From: Ridgeia piscesae
Lineage: Eukaryota > Annelida > Polychaeta > Sabellida > Siboglinidae
Length of the DNA stretch: 64,000 nt
NCBI GenBank assembly: GCA_025642075.2
Contig: JAODUO010000470.1
Location: 289,001-353,000 of the forward strand
Reading direction: 5' to 3'
Below the pieces are notes generated by a model. The model ran no database searches, was not told the DNA's origin, and saw nothing but the letters and a program-made list of their open reading frames with translations. Shown here one piece after another: positions 46,601 to 59,839 of the stretch (position 1 is the first letter of the stretch; the number at the start of each line of letters is the position of its first letter). The translations under genes and the position numbers were made by a program.

Positions 46601-49385
46601 CATGCATTTGTAAACCTACAGGACAAAAATTAACAGACAATAGATGTCAAAATTGTTCCGTCAATATGTCCCTTTTAAATTTTGATTCAAATTCGGCATT
46701 AAATCAAAACTAGCTACGACATTTTTACACACAAGGTATCATTATAAAGCCCATGGTCGATGGAATCCATAATGGTACAGGACCCAATTCTGAACCATCG
46801 TGTAAACACACTGAATACACAGGTGGTTTGCCTTGTGAATTCTATAACCACTTCTGACATACACATCAGTGTGACCACCCGCTGTGACAGCCAGCTATTG
46901 GTAGTCTTGGACTTTTGACCCGTCATTTAATAAACGCACATAATTAATCCATCACAATATACCAGTCATGGGCACAAGTCAACACATTTCATTAACACAC
47001 CCCTGGTCACATGACAGGTAACTCCGTCAACTCGGTAACTTAATGACTAAACTAATCCAATATATAAAACATAACTACTTTGATCCACACATGCGCTACA
47101 GCATTGACTTAATTAATTTCAATTAATTGGATTTACAAGTATCAATACCGTATAGGACAACAGCTAATTAAAGGATATGACATAATTGTGTCTAATTGTA
47201 AGCTTATTACTAATTACACGGGATTACATCATATCTTATTTAGCTGTTGTCTGAAGTTATACAATATGTAATTCTATACCTCTCATTAATTTTGATGTAA
47301 GCTGACTGAAATTTCCAGCTGAAATATAATCTGACTGTACTTTCTGCAAAGTGTACAAAATTCTTACACAGATTTTCCAAAACTATCACTATCAAAAGGA
47401 CTGCTTTTGAAAGCACACACGAAGCATACATTTATAAACTAGATTAAGGTTTATACTTATTAAGGCCACATAAAATAATAGATGGTTTCTTCTGCTCTGT
47501 GCGTACATAAAAAGTTATTATCTAAATATAATTATTCCTTTAGACACAAGTTCCAATGCAATCAGTGCAAACGGATTCACATCAGGCTAAATTAATCTGT
47601 CCGTAGTTTTTGCGTTTGTAAGAAATACAATTCAAACACATCTTACACTGTTGATTGTTGAGAATTTCTTTTTGATAGTCTAATAGCTACCACTGTCATC
47701 TGCATACCAAATATAAAAACTTACCCCTAATTTACTTATAAACAAAGTTGAGACGATAAACCTAGAATTATTTCTACGTGGCCTAAGTTAGTCTCAATAA
47801 CCTGCATGGATTATGCCGTAGAATTACAATGTTACCATTCATATTAACTTATTAAGCACCAAACAATAACTTCCCAGATATGTAATGTATGACCGGGACA
47901 CACTCCACTGAACTCTCATCTTAATAGCATGCCAATTACACTGGTCAATCAATGATGACGCCTACACAAAAATGTATGCAAACAGTAATGTTGGTTTTAC
48001 TTGGAACATTTAATATATCATCCTTATCTTTTGTTGAACTGTCAAAAGTTTACATGCTGATAAAAGAGCAGAAACAGTTATTATGTTGTTTATCATGAGT
48101 ACAAATCCACGGTCTGTATATTGCACTTCAGTTATCCATATACCAATACAACTGCTCTGGAAAGCATTCAGCCATACTGCTATTCCTTCATGAAAGACAA
48201 AGTTATTGTCCACAAAATACCATAAATGTCATTATGGAATCTATCCATTCTTCGCAACAATGGAACAATGTAGCTGACTCACTATTCAGGAGCTGATGTT
48301 GGCACAGCCGGACACTGGCAACTCTACCAAATTCCTTATTATCATTGTTATTACACACTCCGTTTATGCGAAATTCGCTGTGGGACACCGACGAACCTAG
48401 CCCTCCGTAAAACACATTCTTTGTATGCCTTAAACGCATGTCCATGGACCATCAGTGTTTTCATAGCATGTACATACTACACAGAGGGGCGCCAGAAGTG
48501 AAACCACGCCAAGTTCAACAGAACGGATTCCTCCAAAGTACACAGGCCATGAGTGTGTCAACAAAATCCTTTCTCGGTGGCATCATAACTCAAGAGACCC
48601 GCGGTCTCAGTCACTCTATACGTGAACACACGCATGGAGACGGTGAATGTAATTGAAGCCGCATGAGGCACAGGTTATATACTGCGTGTGGGCTGGTTCG
48701 CTGCCAAAACCGATCCCGGCAGTTTACAGAACCCGGCAGAGCAAACATGGTAGTGTTTGTTACAAGTGGGGATCAGCCACGGCAAACAAAACGCGAACTC
48801 GGCTCAAACAACTACTGGAAACATCCACTGGTGGTGCTACATTGATCTAAGACAGTTTTTATTATACAACCGAGTAGAATGCATTCGTATCAATCAGTGT
48901 TTTTAAGGTTCAACTCTAAATTAAGGGGCGTGCAGATTGTCTTTTCGCTAACACCCACTTTCATTTGTCTTTTGTTTTCTGTCGCTGTCTCATAATTAGT
49001 CAAGACCAGCATAAATAAATTTTACTCATAATATATCAATATTAAATAATTGAATATGGGATATTTGCCCGTACAAACTTACTGATTTACACCGACACCA
49101 ATGTCGTCAACTATAGAACGCTACATGACTTCAATAAAGTTGACATAATGATATGAATATTATACGGATAACGACTTTTGCTATATATTAACATAATAAC
49201 ATACTCAATTATTACAGCGGCAATGATTTACACACTCTACATAGGGGACCACGTATTCCTATTCATAAGGGATAGTATAATTTCAAAGTATTATTTTCTA
49301 ACTGTTAATTTATGCATTACCACATAATTTATTTTAAATAAAATTACTAATTAACAGATCTGATTAAAGTGAATGAGAAATAAGA
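46601..49385. other. Long intron, no feature seen
   Basis: About 2.8 kb of AT-rich unique-looking sequence inside the CH2 intron. Short open frames are present, but none has a recognisable product or convincing splice borders. Confidence 0.65.
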
Positions 49386-49393
49386 TACATTAC

Positions 49394-49938
49394 TCTCGCA
49401 GCTGGTCCAGAATGCGTCTTGCGGTATCCATGGCAACCGCCTCGCCGGCGGCAAGGTCGTTCGTGTCAGCCGTGGGGTGGAAGATGGTCGCCATGAAGGG
49501 GGCGGTGTGCATCAATCCCATCCCGTTCCCCTTCCCCGATCCCGATGGGGGAAACGTCTGATTCATTTTCCCGTTATCCAAATCTGTTCCGTTGTCATCC
49601 CCGTATCTACTCCCCAATTCCTCCGAGGTGGGATCAAGCTGTCTCCTCAGCTCCCGGACCTCATGGATCATGTACTTCAGGATCGACTTCTTACTCGGTC
49701 CTTGCGCCTTGCTCCCATTGGTCGCGTCGGTGTCGACGCTGTCGTCGTTTGACGCGGCTCCGACAACGCTGCTCTTCGCACTCTGCAAGTGCCTCTTTCC
49801 GTTTCTACTCCTCCCGGTCTTCTCCGTCATCACGGAAGACTCCGAAGCGTCCCGATGCTTCTTTCGGGATTTCGACTTAGATTTCCCTGGCTGCTCCCCA
49901 CTGCCACTCAAAGCCTTCCCGTCTTCCTTGGACGCCAT
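49394..49938 (-). CDS. Candidate alternative first exon inside the CH2 intron (or nested small gene)
   Basis: An open frame from ATG at 49938 (context gaaaATGG) encodes 181 codons plus two bases. The N-terminal half is disordered and Lys/Ser-rich (KSKSKSRKKHRDASESS). Next comes a helix-prone stretch (KKSILKYMIHEVRELRRQLD), a Gly/Asn-rich part, and an end AVAMDTARRILDQLRE. The base composition is GC- and CpG-richer than the surrounding intron. A donor-like GA/gtaatg at 49394 leaves phase 2, exactly what the next CH2 exon needs, and would give ...DQLRE-KYGIEVKDF. Without that splice the frame stops at TAA (49390), giving a stand-alone 182-aa protein. I do not recognise the protein. The exon reading is inference; the open frame and base composition are seen. 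Confidence 0.5.
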
Positions 49939-49944
49939 TTTCAC

Positions 49945-51100
49945 AAATACTCACACAAAATCTACTATCACAGTTCTGCTGTATTATGACAATTATCTTC
50001 CTCTGGCTCTTCCGGTAAATTCTTCGACAAATGTCACAAACGAAAATGTCAACAAATTGATGAACAGTTTCCGTTCTTGTTCAACAAATTGCTCTCTTCT
50101 TTGGTGGCCATTTAAAAAAATATATAAATAAACGTAATCTACTATCACAATCTAGACTATACTTCTCACCTTGACTTTGGCACTTCAGGAAATTGCTTCA
50201 AAGAACTTCACAAGTTCACATATCACCAAGTCTTCATAAGACAAGCCGCAGGTGACATGAATATAACTTAAAAAGTCTCAGTAACGTATAATTTACACAA
50301 ACAGTATAGCAGGTGTCAGGAACAACGTATCAGTGCCCAGATCTGTGCCCAGAATCTCCGCTAGTGAAGCCGTCTCATCCCTAACTCCCCCTCCTCCTCA
50401 TCCCTGCTCCCACCTGCCTTTGTACCTCGCCGTCTCCTCCGTCCCTGTCTCCCTCTTCCCTCCACTGAACCTCCATTGTCACTTCCGTTGCAATCCTTAC
50501 CCCATGTTGGGAAAACACAACAATCTCTTGCTGACTAGAAAACACTCGTCGACAGTCCGCATTTGTGTCATCAACGCGACATCCAGCCTCCTTTTCCTCC
50601 CGAAAACTCCATAAACTTTTCCCAAGTGTCCGCACATATACCATCAATGACACAGGGAGTCTGGGAAACCCATTCCAATGTCAGAAACTCCTTAAAATTC
50701 CCTAAAACTCCCGCAGCAGTGGTTAATCCAAGCAGCACCACCTTTGCAGTTCAGGCAGACAGAGTCGACACCCGGCCACTGATCTCACTTGTGTAAATCC
50801 ACTCGTGTTGTGGCAGGAACAATAAACTCCCGCCCGCTCTCTATGTGCCTCTCTTGGCCTCTATCTGGCTAATCCAGATCCCAGTGACGGCCGCTGCGTC
50901 GAACAATGGCGCAGCGTCACGCTTCACTGACCGCAACAATTGCAAATCTGCTGCGACATGTTCTTGTTGGTTTCGTTGGCGTCACGGTTGAGCGGCTTCT
51001 GTACTGTAGGCAAATATCTGCATGCCTTTCATCAGTGTTTCCAATTAGACAGGCGAGCGACGTATGAGACTTCTATAACTGGTTTAGGCTGATCGACAAT
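49945..51100. other. Region upstream of the candidate alternative exon
   Basis: Transcript-sense upstream of the ATG at 49938. CpG-rich patches occur around 50320-50600 and 50880-51000 (for example GGCCGCTGCGTCG). This would suit a promoter or 5' untranslated region, but no TATA or initiator can be assigned. Confidence 0.3.
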
Positions 51101-54100
51101 AGACCATTGAAAGCAATGCACTCGCCATGTCAATGAGTATGTGACAATCATATAAGAATCATTTAACAACCCACAGTCATGAGCCTCACACAGTTTGACA
51201 ACTGACGTGTCAGCAGACTAACCCAGTACACATTCCTGGTTTTATGCACAATTCTCAAATACCATGTCCTGTTTTCACAGTCGGCCGAACCTGTATGCAT
51301 ATGTCTCTATTAAATCTGCACACATACGCAGCACACACAATAGTTAAAGCATATTTAAACAGAACGTGTTTACTAAAACCCAACGAAAACAGGCCCGAAG
51401 AAGTTCCGCTCATTCTCTCGTAGGTTACTGTGTATGAGTCGACCATATCAGTGGGCCTCCGCCAACAATAGCGGAGTTGACACACCAGACCTCCCCCTAG
51501 TACAACCACGGACGGACATTAATCTTTCCGTATTAACTACGTTAGTCAGTGTGCATGTCTAGTCCTGTTTACATCACATGACACTGATCTGTAAATGTAC
51601 TCCACACTCCACAGCAGGGGAAATGTCAAGAATTATTCTGGGTGCCACAAAGATGTCTGTGACACGTGTCTTTAATTACAGCTTTGTTCAACTAGAATTC
51701 CGATATCGCGTTACACTGTGAGAATTAGCATGAATTGGCTTCAATTAAACGACATATGAGTTCACCAAGTTAAACCTGGACATTGTATCAGGTAAATATA
51801 CGAGAAAACATAATCAAATGTGTTTATTGTATAATGCATACATTTAAAATTGTAATACATGTGCATGAACTGTTTAAAATATGCTTGGATACTACACTGA
51901 AACAGTTGATAATAAAATATGTTATGTTAAGTCACATCTATGAGAATCAAACAAGAGTACAGATTACATTAGAAAGCATTAATCTGGCGGAATAAAACAT
52001 GACCAGAAAACAGCATGTAACATCACACAGCGTCGTCGCCAAGGGGGTCTGACTATTTGTTTTCGCACACAAAATAAAATTACTAGGGGTCAATGGCATA
52101 CTACATTGTTTCTGCTAAAATCCTTCCTTGCCTTTTCGCCAACAAATTTAGATAATTTTAGTTTTTGTCAAAAAAAACAAATAGTGAACTTTCAGATTTG
52201 TTTTCAAAGTTACCACAATAACCGACAGTAGTTAGCATGTATATATAAATTATAAAATGCACACAAGTTAGACCCAAAAATGCTTGTAAGAAAGAGAAGA
52301 AACAGGAAGATATGAGAAATTATGTTGGAATGAAAAATTACTGTGACTGAGTAATTTTCATAGCTAATTGTGATAGCTATTTGACAAAATAATTACACCT
52401 TAATATCATGTAAGGTAGTATATGTAAAAACCAAAGTATTACAGAGGTCATGCACCTATTGTAACATATCATATGTGATCTTAACAAATCAGTAATTGAA
52501 CACATTCATGGCTGATTATAACAATAATAATAATAGAGATTATAGTAACATATATCGTTTCCATTCACATTCTGAAGGTTTTAAACTTGGTATTATTAGT
52601 TAGATTTTACAATTACATAACCATGTGCATTATATATATTTATAAACTAGGTGTTTTATCCATTACTAGTTAATTTGCTAAATAAATTAATCATATCTAC
52701 AAAGAATTCAGTACATCAAGAGATTACCACATGTAGGCAACTTTGGTTCAGATTTATGCACCAGATGGCACCACCAGTGAGCCACAACCTGATATTTCAG
52801 ATGCAGTTACCGGGGTACATATCCAGGAATCATAAAACTATTCCTATGGTAACCATAATTACTTTCAACACTTACGGCCATTATAACATTCAATTTTTTT
52901 ATTATGCACCTGTTATTTATAATCATTTCAAAATTAGTCCAGAAAAGAATAAAGTTTAGCCTGAAGACTAACATTTAATGCCTTGCTGATACTAATTTTG
53001 AAGGGGTTTCAACAACGAAATCATGAAACCATGTTTGCTTGCTTACACTCCTACACTGTACAGCGCATGAAGTAATGAGAGGTCCCTGTGTGCAATAGCA
53101 ACTACTTAGTTTATATAAATACAACAGTTTTATTGAAAAATACAGAACGTTAGACGTTATATGTGTAAAATCAAATATTAAATATTCACATTTACTTGTA
53201 AATGTTACTATGTTACAACCTTGTTATGTTAGTTAATTATAAACAAGTTAAATAGAAAATACTAAAAATCATTAAAGCTATACACAACTGACTGAAATGC
53301 ACTGTTAGTAAAATGTTAAATTCATTCATTCATTCATGTACCTGCCTACCTTAAATAGTACAGTATAGTTATCAAATAAAAACACCAAAAGTGTGATACT
53401 GTTAATTGGAACTTTGTCCACAATATCAAAAGTAAACACAAATGAGATATTTAGAGACAAAAACAATCAAAAGAATCAACAATATAATATACTATACACT
53501 TACGACAATTGTAGGTTAGTCTCAAGACTGGGGATTTCTAGCGTCAAGTGATATCTACTGTGCCATACAGTACAACTAACAGTAGTCAACAGTATAAAAG
53601 GGAACAACCATTATACAAACTGAAACATGCTGAAGTACAAAGTTGAGGTCAGACATAATTCATCACATATTTGATGTCGTGAAGAAACAGTGGCTGGCAA
53701 AACTTCATATGATGTAATGTTTCTTTGCCTATACAAATATGTGGACATTTCATCTAACTTTTACCTTAACAATATCACTCTTTTCTTCTTATACGTCAAA
53801 CTTGGCTTTGCTAACAGTGTGCTGAAATTAGCTAAATTAGTTGTAGTTTTTCTTAATCATTGTCTCCACTCGTTTTGACTAAACCACCCACCCCAATTTG
53901 AAGGCAGATACACAATTTCTAGAAACCCCAGTACAATGACTCATTCACCGAATCACACAAACACTTTTATTATAATCCAGTATCATTTCCTGACACACCT
54001 CAAACACTGCATGTGACACGAGCAGCTGAAATTACCGAAAATTATCACATGACCTACATCCAACCACATTGCTGGTGGGCGACTTCACTGGCTGAGTTTA

Positions 54101-54590
54101 TACTCGGAGTTTTGCAAAAGGATCAGCCAGGGGTACTGCTGTCTGGTACTGACGTAATCCTCACCAGTGACCCATGGCGCACGAGGACGGCTGGACTTAA
54201 AGATGAGGTACCAGCTCCTAGGTTTTATTTTGTGCATTTTACACTACATACTTATGACTATAAAATCCACGTTGAAGGTTTACTGCCAGCCAACTTGTGT
54301 TTAGTTACTTTATTAAGCTTGGAACAATGTTCACAATCTGAAAGATTCCGCTTGAAACATGTTCAAATGGTAAACAAACCATCCAGTTTCAAAACAAAAT
54401 TGAATGGCAATAATACCAAGGTGAGCAGAGTTAACCGCAATATTCTTTGATGTTTAACTTTCCCACATTTTAGACAGCAGACTTCCTGTTATAAATCACT
54501 GCTCTGTTAATTCTGGGCACATGAGCTGGCACCCTCCATTTAATTGTAGCGTTTCACAAGGCAATCTGAAGTCATAGAGGCGGATGTAAC
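51101..54590. other. Long intron, no clear feature
   Basis: AT-rich sequence. The only unusual item is a 145-codon open frame on the plus strand (54013-54450) with no recognised family and no support. Confidence 0.6.
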
Positions 54591-54597
54591 CTGGCAT

Positions 54598-54938
54598 TCA
54601 AGGAGGGAAGGAGGAGGTGGGAAGAAAGAGGAGGGAAGAAGAAGGGAAGGAGGAGGGAAGAAGAATGAGGGAAGGAGGAGGGAATTAGAGAAGCAGGGAA
54701 GGAGGGAAGGGGGGCGGGAAGGAGGGTAGGAGGGAAGGAGGGAAGAAGGAAGGAGGGAAGGGAAGGAGGGAAGGAGGGAAGGAGGGAAGGAGGGAAGAAG
54801 TGAAGGAGGGAAGAGGGAAGGAGGGAGGGAAGGAGGGAAGGAGGGAAGGAGGGAAGGAGGGAAGGAGGGAAGGAGGGAAGGAGGGAAGGAGGGAAGGAGG
54901 GAAGGAGGGAAGGAGGGAAGGAGGGAAGAAGGAGGAAG
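54598..54938 (+). repeat. (GGAA/GGAG) purine tract abutting a 5' splice site
   Basis: GAAGGAGG-type repeats; in the nesprin transcript this is a CCTTCC-type pyrimidine tract starting about 14 bp after the donor at 54947. Confidence 0.95.
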
Positions 54939-54946
54939 CTCCTTAC

Positions 54947-55125
54947 TTTGAGACTGTCTTTTGTGCCCAGGTCAGCATTGTCTTCTTTGCCCCGCCCTTG
55001 ATGACAACTTTGGAGGCGGGCTTAAGTTTCTTGGCAGAGGAGGGGGCACTGTCCAGACTGTCCCTACTGCCCATGAGACTGCCAGCGGCCGCCTGCTGAC
55101 CCATGGCCTTGGTCAACTCCTCAAT
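54947..55125 (-). CDS. SYNE1: Nesprin exon: CH1-CH2 linker and first helix of CH2
   Basis: 179 bp, phase 0 in, phase 2 out (TCA AA/gtaagg). It begins IEELTKAMG, runs through an Ala/Ser/Lys-rich flexible linker (AAAGSLMGSRDSLDSAPSS), and ends KKTMLTWAQKTVSK, the first helix of CH2. The donor lies 14 bp from a long GGAA-type purine tract (pyrimidine-rich in the transcript). Confidence 0.92.
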
Positions 55126-55189
55126 CTGAAATATAACAGTTTTTGTAGGTAATGGTGAGTTCCTATATGGTTTAGTATCTAGTGTTTAG

Positions 55190-55350
55190 GACAGCTTAGA
55201 GTGCTTCACCCTTTACCCCTGTTCTTGAAAGTGTTCAGCCATGTTGCAATTAAAACACACAAACTACTTGTGCACAAGCATCCACCACTGTCTATAGTCA
55301 GGTACTCGTTCCACCAGCCAAGTGAACTGGTGCAATATAGAGTGAACACA
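55190..55350 (-). mobile_element. SINE body fragment, second copy
   Basis: Shares CCACCACTGTCTATAG, CAGGTACTC and GAACTGG...CAATATAGAGTGAA with 43930-44075. The tRNA-like head is missing. Confidence 0.65.
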
Positions 55351-55631
55351 CTTGTCCACGGATCAACCCGATAGCAGTGTTCTAACTGTGCTGTGTGTAC
55401 CCGACTGTAGCTGGTCTGCCCTGTCTCTTGTGCACATCATATTGAGAGGTTAAAGGTCAGCCCTTCACAAATACATGTTTACTTATCTCGTGTCTTGCTT
55501 ATTTTTGCCAGAAAATCAAATTCGTCAAGGTTTCAGTTTCACTTGTATTGGAAATAAGTATATTTTCATGTCGTCCTAAGTCTGACTTAAATATTAAATA
55601 CACTATAATTTAAAATTGTTTAATATATACA

Positions 55632-55633
<2 letters not shown>

Positions 55634-55699
<66 letters not shown>

Positions 55700-55762
55700 A
55701 TGTATATATATATATTTATATATATATATTTATAATATAATATATATATATATATATAATAT

Positions 55763-55813
<51 letters not shown>

Positions 55814-55862
55814 CATACATGTATTATTTATATTATATATATATATATATATATATTATATA
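55634..55862. repeat. (AT)n microsatellite
   Basis: About 230 bp of TATATA with a few ATTATA and GTAT interruptions. Between it and 57000 I see only AT-rich intron. Confidence 0.97.
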
Positions 55863-57007
55863 AATAAAATAATGATCAAAAGTGATCAAGTGAGACATGA
55901 TCCCAGACTCCCACTGCTAACAGCAGAGTTGTGTAATTTAGACAGCAGGAAATAAATCAACTCAAATTTCCTAAATTATTAAACTTATTGATCAGTCATT
56001 TTTTGCCAATATTTAACAAAGGTATTTCTAAGGTGTTGCCCATATCACTGATTCCTGTGCACGTCACAGCAAGAATCAAGCATCAACATTCTGTTTGATG
56101 TAACACGAACACCAGACAAAGTAAACTGGTCACACAGTGGTCAAACATATGTGGTGTTTGCTGTTATCTCAGCCACGTTTGTGAGTGTGATCTCTAGATG
56201 GAGTCGACACACTTCATATAGCCACTGTGTAAATGACTGCAACCTGCTCAGTTTCCTGTCACTAAATGTTGTGCTTAAACAAGCTCTGGGGGGGTCAGTT
56301 AACCTTCCTGTTCTGTCATAACATATAGGACCGAGAATACTGCGACACTGCCCCACCTGGCGGCAGATCATGAAGACTACAATTTAAAAACGATGAGTTC
56401 AAACAGTTGCCTAAAATTCCAGGATGAACGTATTATTCTGATTGTGTTGGTTGGTATAAAAGAAAAACAGTGAAATTCACATGATAAATAAAACCGACAT
56501 TAAAACATAACAAAGGGCCAGTGATGTCATAAAACATGTCTCAGAGAAAACAGCTGAAAATCATCCATAAAAACCATCCATGCCACAATCTAAGGGAACT
56601 ACTAAGAGGAGCCGCTCTTTGATTAAAATATAACTCAAATTTCAAGTGCCTAAATCACTCAAAGGCAACCTTTAGAATCACAGAACTTTGGCATGTTTAC
56701 ACCACCTTTTATTGGTATTTTGGAATGTGTTCGGTGCATGTTTCCGCATAAGTGAAACCTGATCCGCCAAACCCTAGCGACGCCTCGCCACGCCTGTTAA
56801 TGAGCTGAATGTACCTGGTGTTAAATTGTTGCAACACAATCGCGCTCGGTTTAATTGCTTTCATCTAAAAATTCAGCCGTAGTATAGGATTAAATTTCAG
56901 GTGTGTTTCACCCAGTTTCGTGTACAGACAGGCGACGTCCTGCTGTGTGGATTGCGAAAACGTTCTGTGTGTATGTTACCAGTGTGTATAAATTTGCAGA
57001 AGACATG

Positions 57008-58222
57008 ACGAATACCGAAGTGGGGTATATGTGGGTGGTTATTGGCGAATACCGGAGTGGGGTATATGTCGGTGGTTATTGGCAAATACCGAAGTGGGGT
57101 ATATGTGGGTGGTTATTGGCGAATACCGAAGTGGGGTATATGTGGGTGGTTATTGGCGAATACCGAAGTGGGGTATATGTGGGTGGTTATTGGCGAATAC
57201 CGAAGTGGGGTATATGTCGGTGGTTATTGGCGAATACCGGAGTGGGGTATATGTGGGTGGTTATTGGCGAATACCGGAGTGGGGTATATGTCGGTGGTTA
57301 TTGGCAAATACCGAAGTGGGGTATATGTGGGTGGTTATTGGCGAATACCGAAGTGGGGTATATGTGGGTGGTTATTGGCAAATACCGAAGTGGGGTATAT
57401 GTGGGTGGTTATTGGCAAATACCGAAGTGGGGTATATGTGGGTGGTTATTGGCGAATACCGAAGTGGGGTATATGTGGGTGGTTATTGGCAGAATAGGGT
57501 ATATGTGGTGGTATACATACAGTGGTATATGTGGTGGTTATTGGCGAATACCGAAGTGGGGTATATGTGGGTGGTTATTGGCGAATACCGAAGTGGGGTA
57601 TATGTGGGTGGTTATTGGCGAATACCGAAGTGGGGTATATGTGGGTGGTTATTGCCGAATACCGAAGTGGGGTATATGTGCGGTGGTTATTGGCGAATAC
57701 CGAAGTGGGGTATATGTGGGTGGTTATTGGCGAATACCGAAGTGGGGTATATGTGGGTGGTTATTGGCGAATACCGAAGTGGGGCATATGTGGGTGGTTA
57801 TTGGCGAATACCGAAGTGGGGCATATGTGGGTGGTTATTGGCGAATACCGAAGTGGGGTATATGTGGGTGGTTATTGGCGAATACCGAAGTGGGGTATAT
57901 GTGGGTGGTTATTGGCGAATACCGAAGTGGGGCATATGTGGGTGGTTATTGGCGAATACCGAAGTGGGGCATATGTGGGTGGTTATTGGCGAATACCGAA
58001 GTGGGGTATATGTGGGTGGTTATTGGATACCGAAGTGGGGTATATGTGGGTGGTTATTGGCGAATACCGAAGTGGGGTATATGTGGGTGGTTATTGGCGA
58101 ATACCGAAGTGGGGTATATGTGGGTGGTTATTGGCGAATACCGAAGTGGGGTATATGTGGGTGGTTATTGGCGAATACCGAAGTGGGGTATATGTTGGTG
58201 GTTATTGGCGAATACCGAAGTA
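57008..58222 (+). repeat. 37-bp minisatellite, about 33 units
   Basis: Unit GTGGGGTATATGTGGGTGGT plus TATTGGCGAATACCGAA, very uniform except a scrambled patch at 57490-57540 and a truncated unit near 58025. A 37-bp period shifts the frame each unit, yet all three plus frames stay open because the unit lacks stop codons; the 459-codon frame here is therefore not evidence of a gene. Confidence 0.95.
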
Positions 58223-58289
58223 TCTCACAGTGAATGGGTACTTGTAAACTCAACTGCCCTCGTCCATTGGAATCCTGGATGATTAACTG

Positions 58290-58863
58290 TCATTGGTCTC
58301 CTCTCTCTGTTCCAGTCTCTCGCTGGTTTGATCTTTTACCATTTATTTAATGTATTTATTTAATTTATTAATTTTATATTTAGCTTATTTAATTTGTGAA
58401 TTATGTTTTTAACTTACTTAAAAATACATAACTTTTTATTACTATTGTAACTTGTTTATTTAGTATGTTAGTTACTTTGACCTGTACATCTATTTTATTT
58501 TATCTATTTCATTGTATTACATTGTTTTGTACATGTTGTAGTGGTAGCTATTTGTGCATCAACATAATGAGACAAACAAATGAAACATGCTAGCTAAATA
58601 TTTACAAACATTAATAAATCCCTATATTATTACTGCAGTCTGACTTGACAAGACACATGCTATTAATACAACTTTGAAATGTCATTTTTGAGAAGATATA
58701 CTATATAAAAGTACAACTACTGTTCAATAAAAAAAAATTAAAAATTTCACAAATAAAAACCATTCTGAAAACGTAGTTATTGTGTCCAAACGTGTGAAGT
58801 TATAAAAGCACTTTTCTAATATTTATTCAAATATTGTGAAATTTTAATACAAGTTGAACCTAC
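58290..58863. other. Intron, no feature seen
   Basis: T/A-rich intron between the 37-bp array and the CH1 exon. Confidence 0.7.
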
Positions 58864-58956
58864 CTGGAAATAGAGGATAATGGTCCATATGAGCCCTAGA
58901 ACTATGGCTGGTTTACCGTCGACAACATCCGATGCATTTATGTTCACCAACTTGAT
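58864..58956 (-). CDS. SYNE1: Nesprin exon: end of CH1
   Basis: 93 bp, 31 codons, phase 0 both ends. Acceptor cttgtag, donor CAG/gtaggt. Contains [19 protein letters not shown] then IWTIILYFQ, the near-invariant last helix of the first CH domain in nesprins, an actin-binding surface. Confidence 0.95.
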
Positions 58957-59388
58957 CTACAAGCACAACACCCGCAAACAATATATTCATTGACAAACCC
59001 ATCAAAACCTGCATTGTTAATGTAACAGTGGACCTATGAGAACCACTGAATTTACAGGAATAACATATTCAACCATTTAACTACAGTGCAACTAAAAAAA
59101 ATTAATATGTTTAAAATGTATAAATGGTACGGCCGTTTTCAACTAATACAATTGAAAACATTTCTGAAAAATTTGTTCTCAAAACTGTAGTACTAACACA
59201 TTTAATATGACATAGTGCCAAGTTAAAAATTCTTCAAGGTGTGTCACATTGCATAAAAACATACAACTAGATTTTTCAGGTACATATCTGGATTAAAAAA
59301 TATTTTTAAATATAAATTGAAAAACACACACATATTTTCCAAGGACCAATATAGACTACATACATGTTTCCATGGCAACCATACGTAC

Positions 59389-59472
59389 CCTTCTCTCTTC
59401 CAGGAACTGTAGGGCTATGGTGACATTGCTGATGAAGTGAACTCTACGTAACCGGGGACCTCTTTCAACTGG
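59389..59472 (-). CDS. SYNE1: Nesprin exon: CH1, third segment
   Basis: 84 bp, 28 codons, phase 0 both ends. Acceptor attttcag, donor AGG/gtacgt. Contains RRVHFISNVTIALQFLEER, the helix E region of CH1 (nesprins have R-x-x-H-A/F-x-x-N-x-x-x-A-L-x-F-L-E). Separated from the previous exon by a 3.3-kb intron with a purine-rich array, two LINE 3' fragments and a MITE. Confidence 0.93.
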
Positions 59473-59839
59473 CTGAAAATAAGAAGAGGAAAACGTTATT
59501 ACTCTTTTGATTGGCTGAAAATATAATGAGAAAAACATTACCAGTTATAGCGATTTGTTTCCATTCAAGGGAAGTTGTCGCTTTCATTTCATAAATAATA
59601 CAATATGATAACTACTAACTACGATGTTAATGACCAGGCAAATGTGATTTATTGGTGTTGTTGAAACTGAAGTGTTCTGAGAAGTCTGTTTATATTACAG
59701 TGTATTGTTTTCAATGGCAAGGTCTGAAGTCCAGTTACTAATGCCATGTAGACCTATAGTGGGTCCAGTGTATACACTGTCTGCTCAGTTCACACCCCAG
59801 TCAGGAAGCTACTCCAGTGCCATGGAGCAAGATCCAGTA

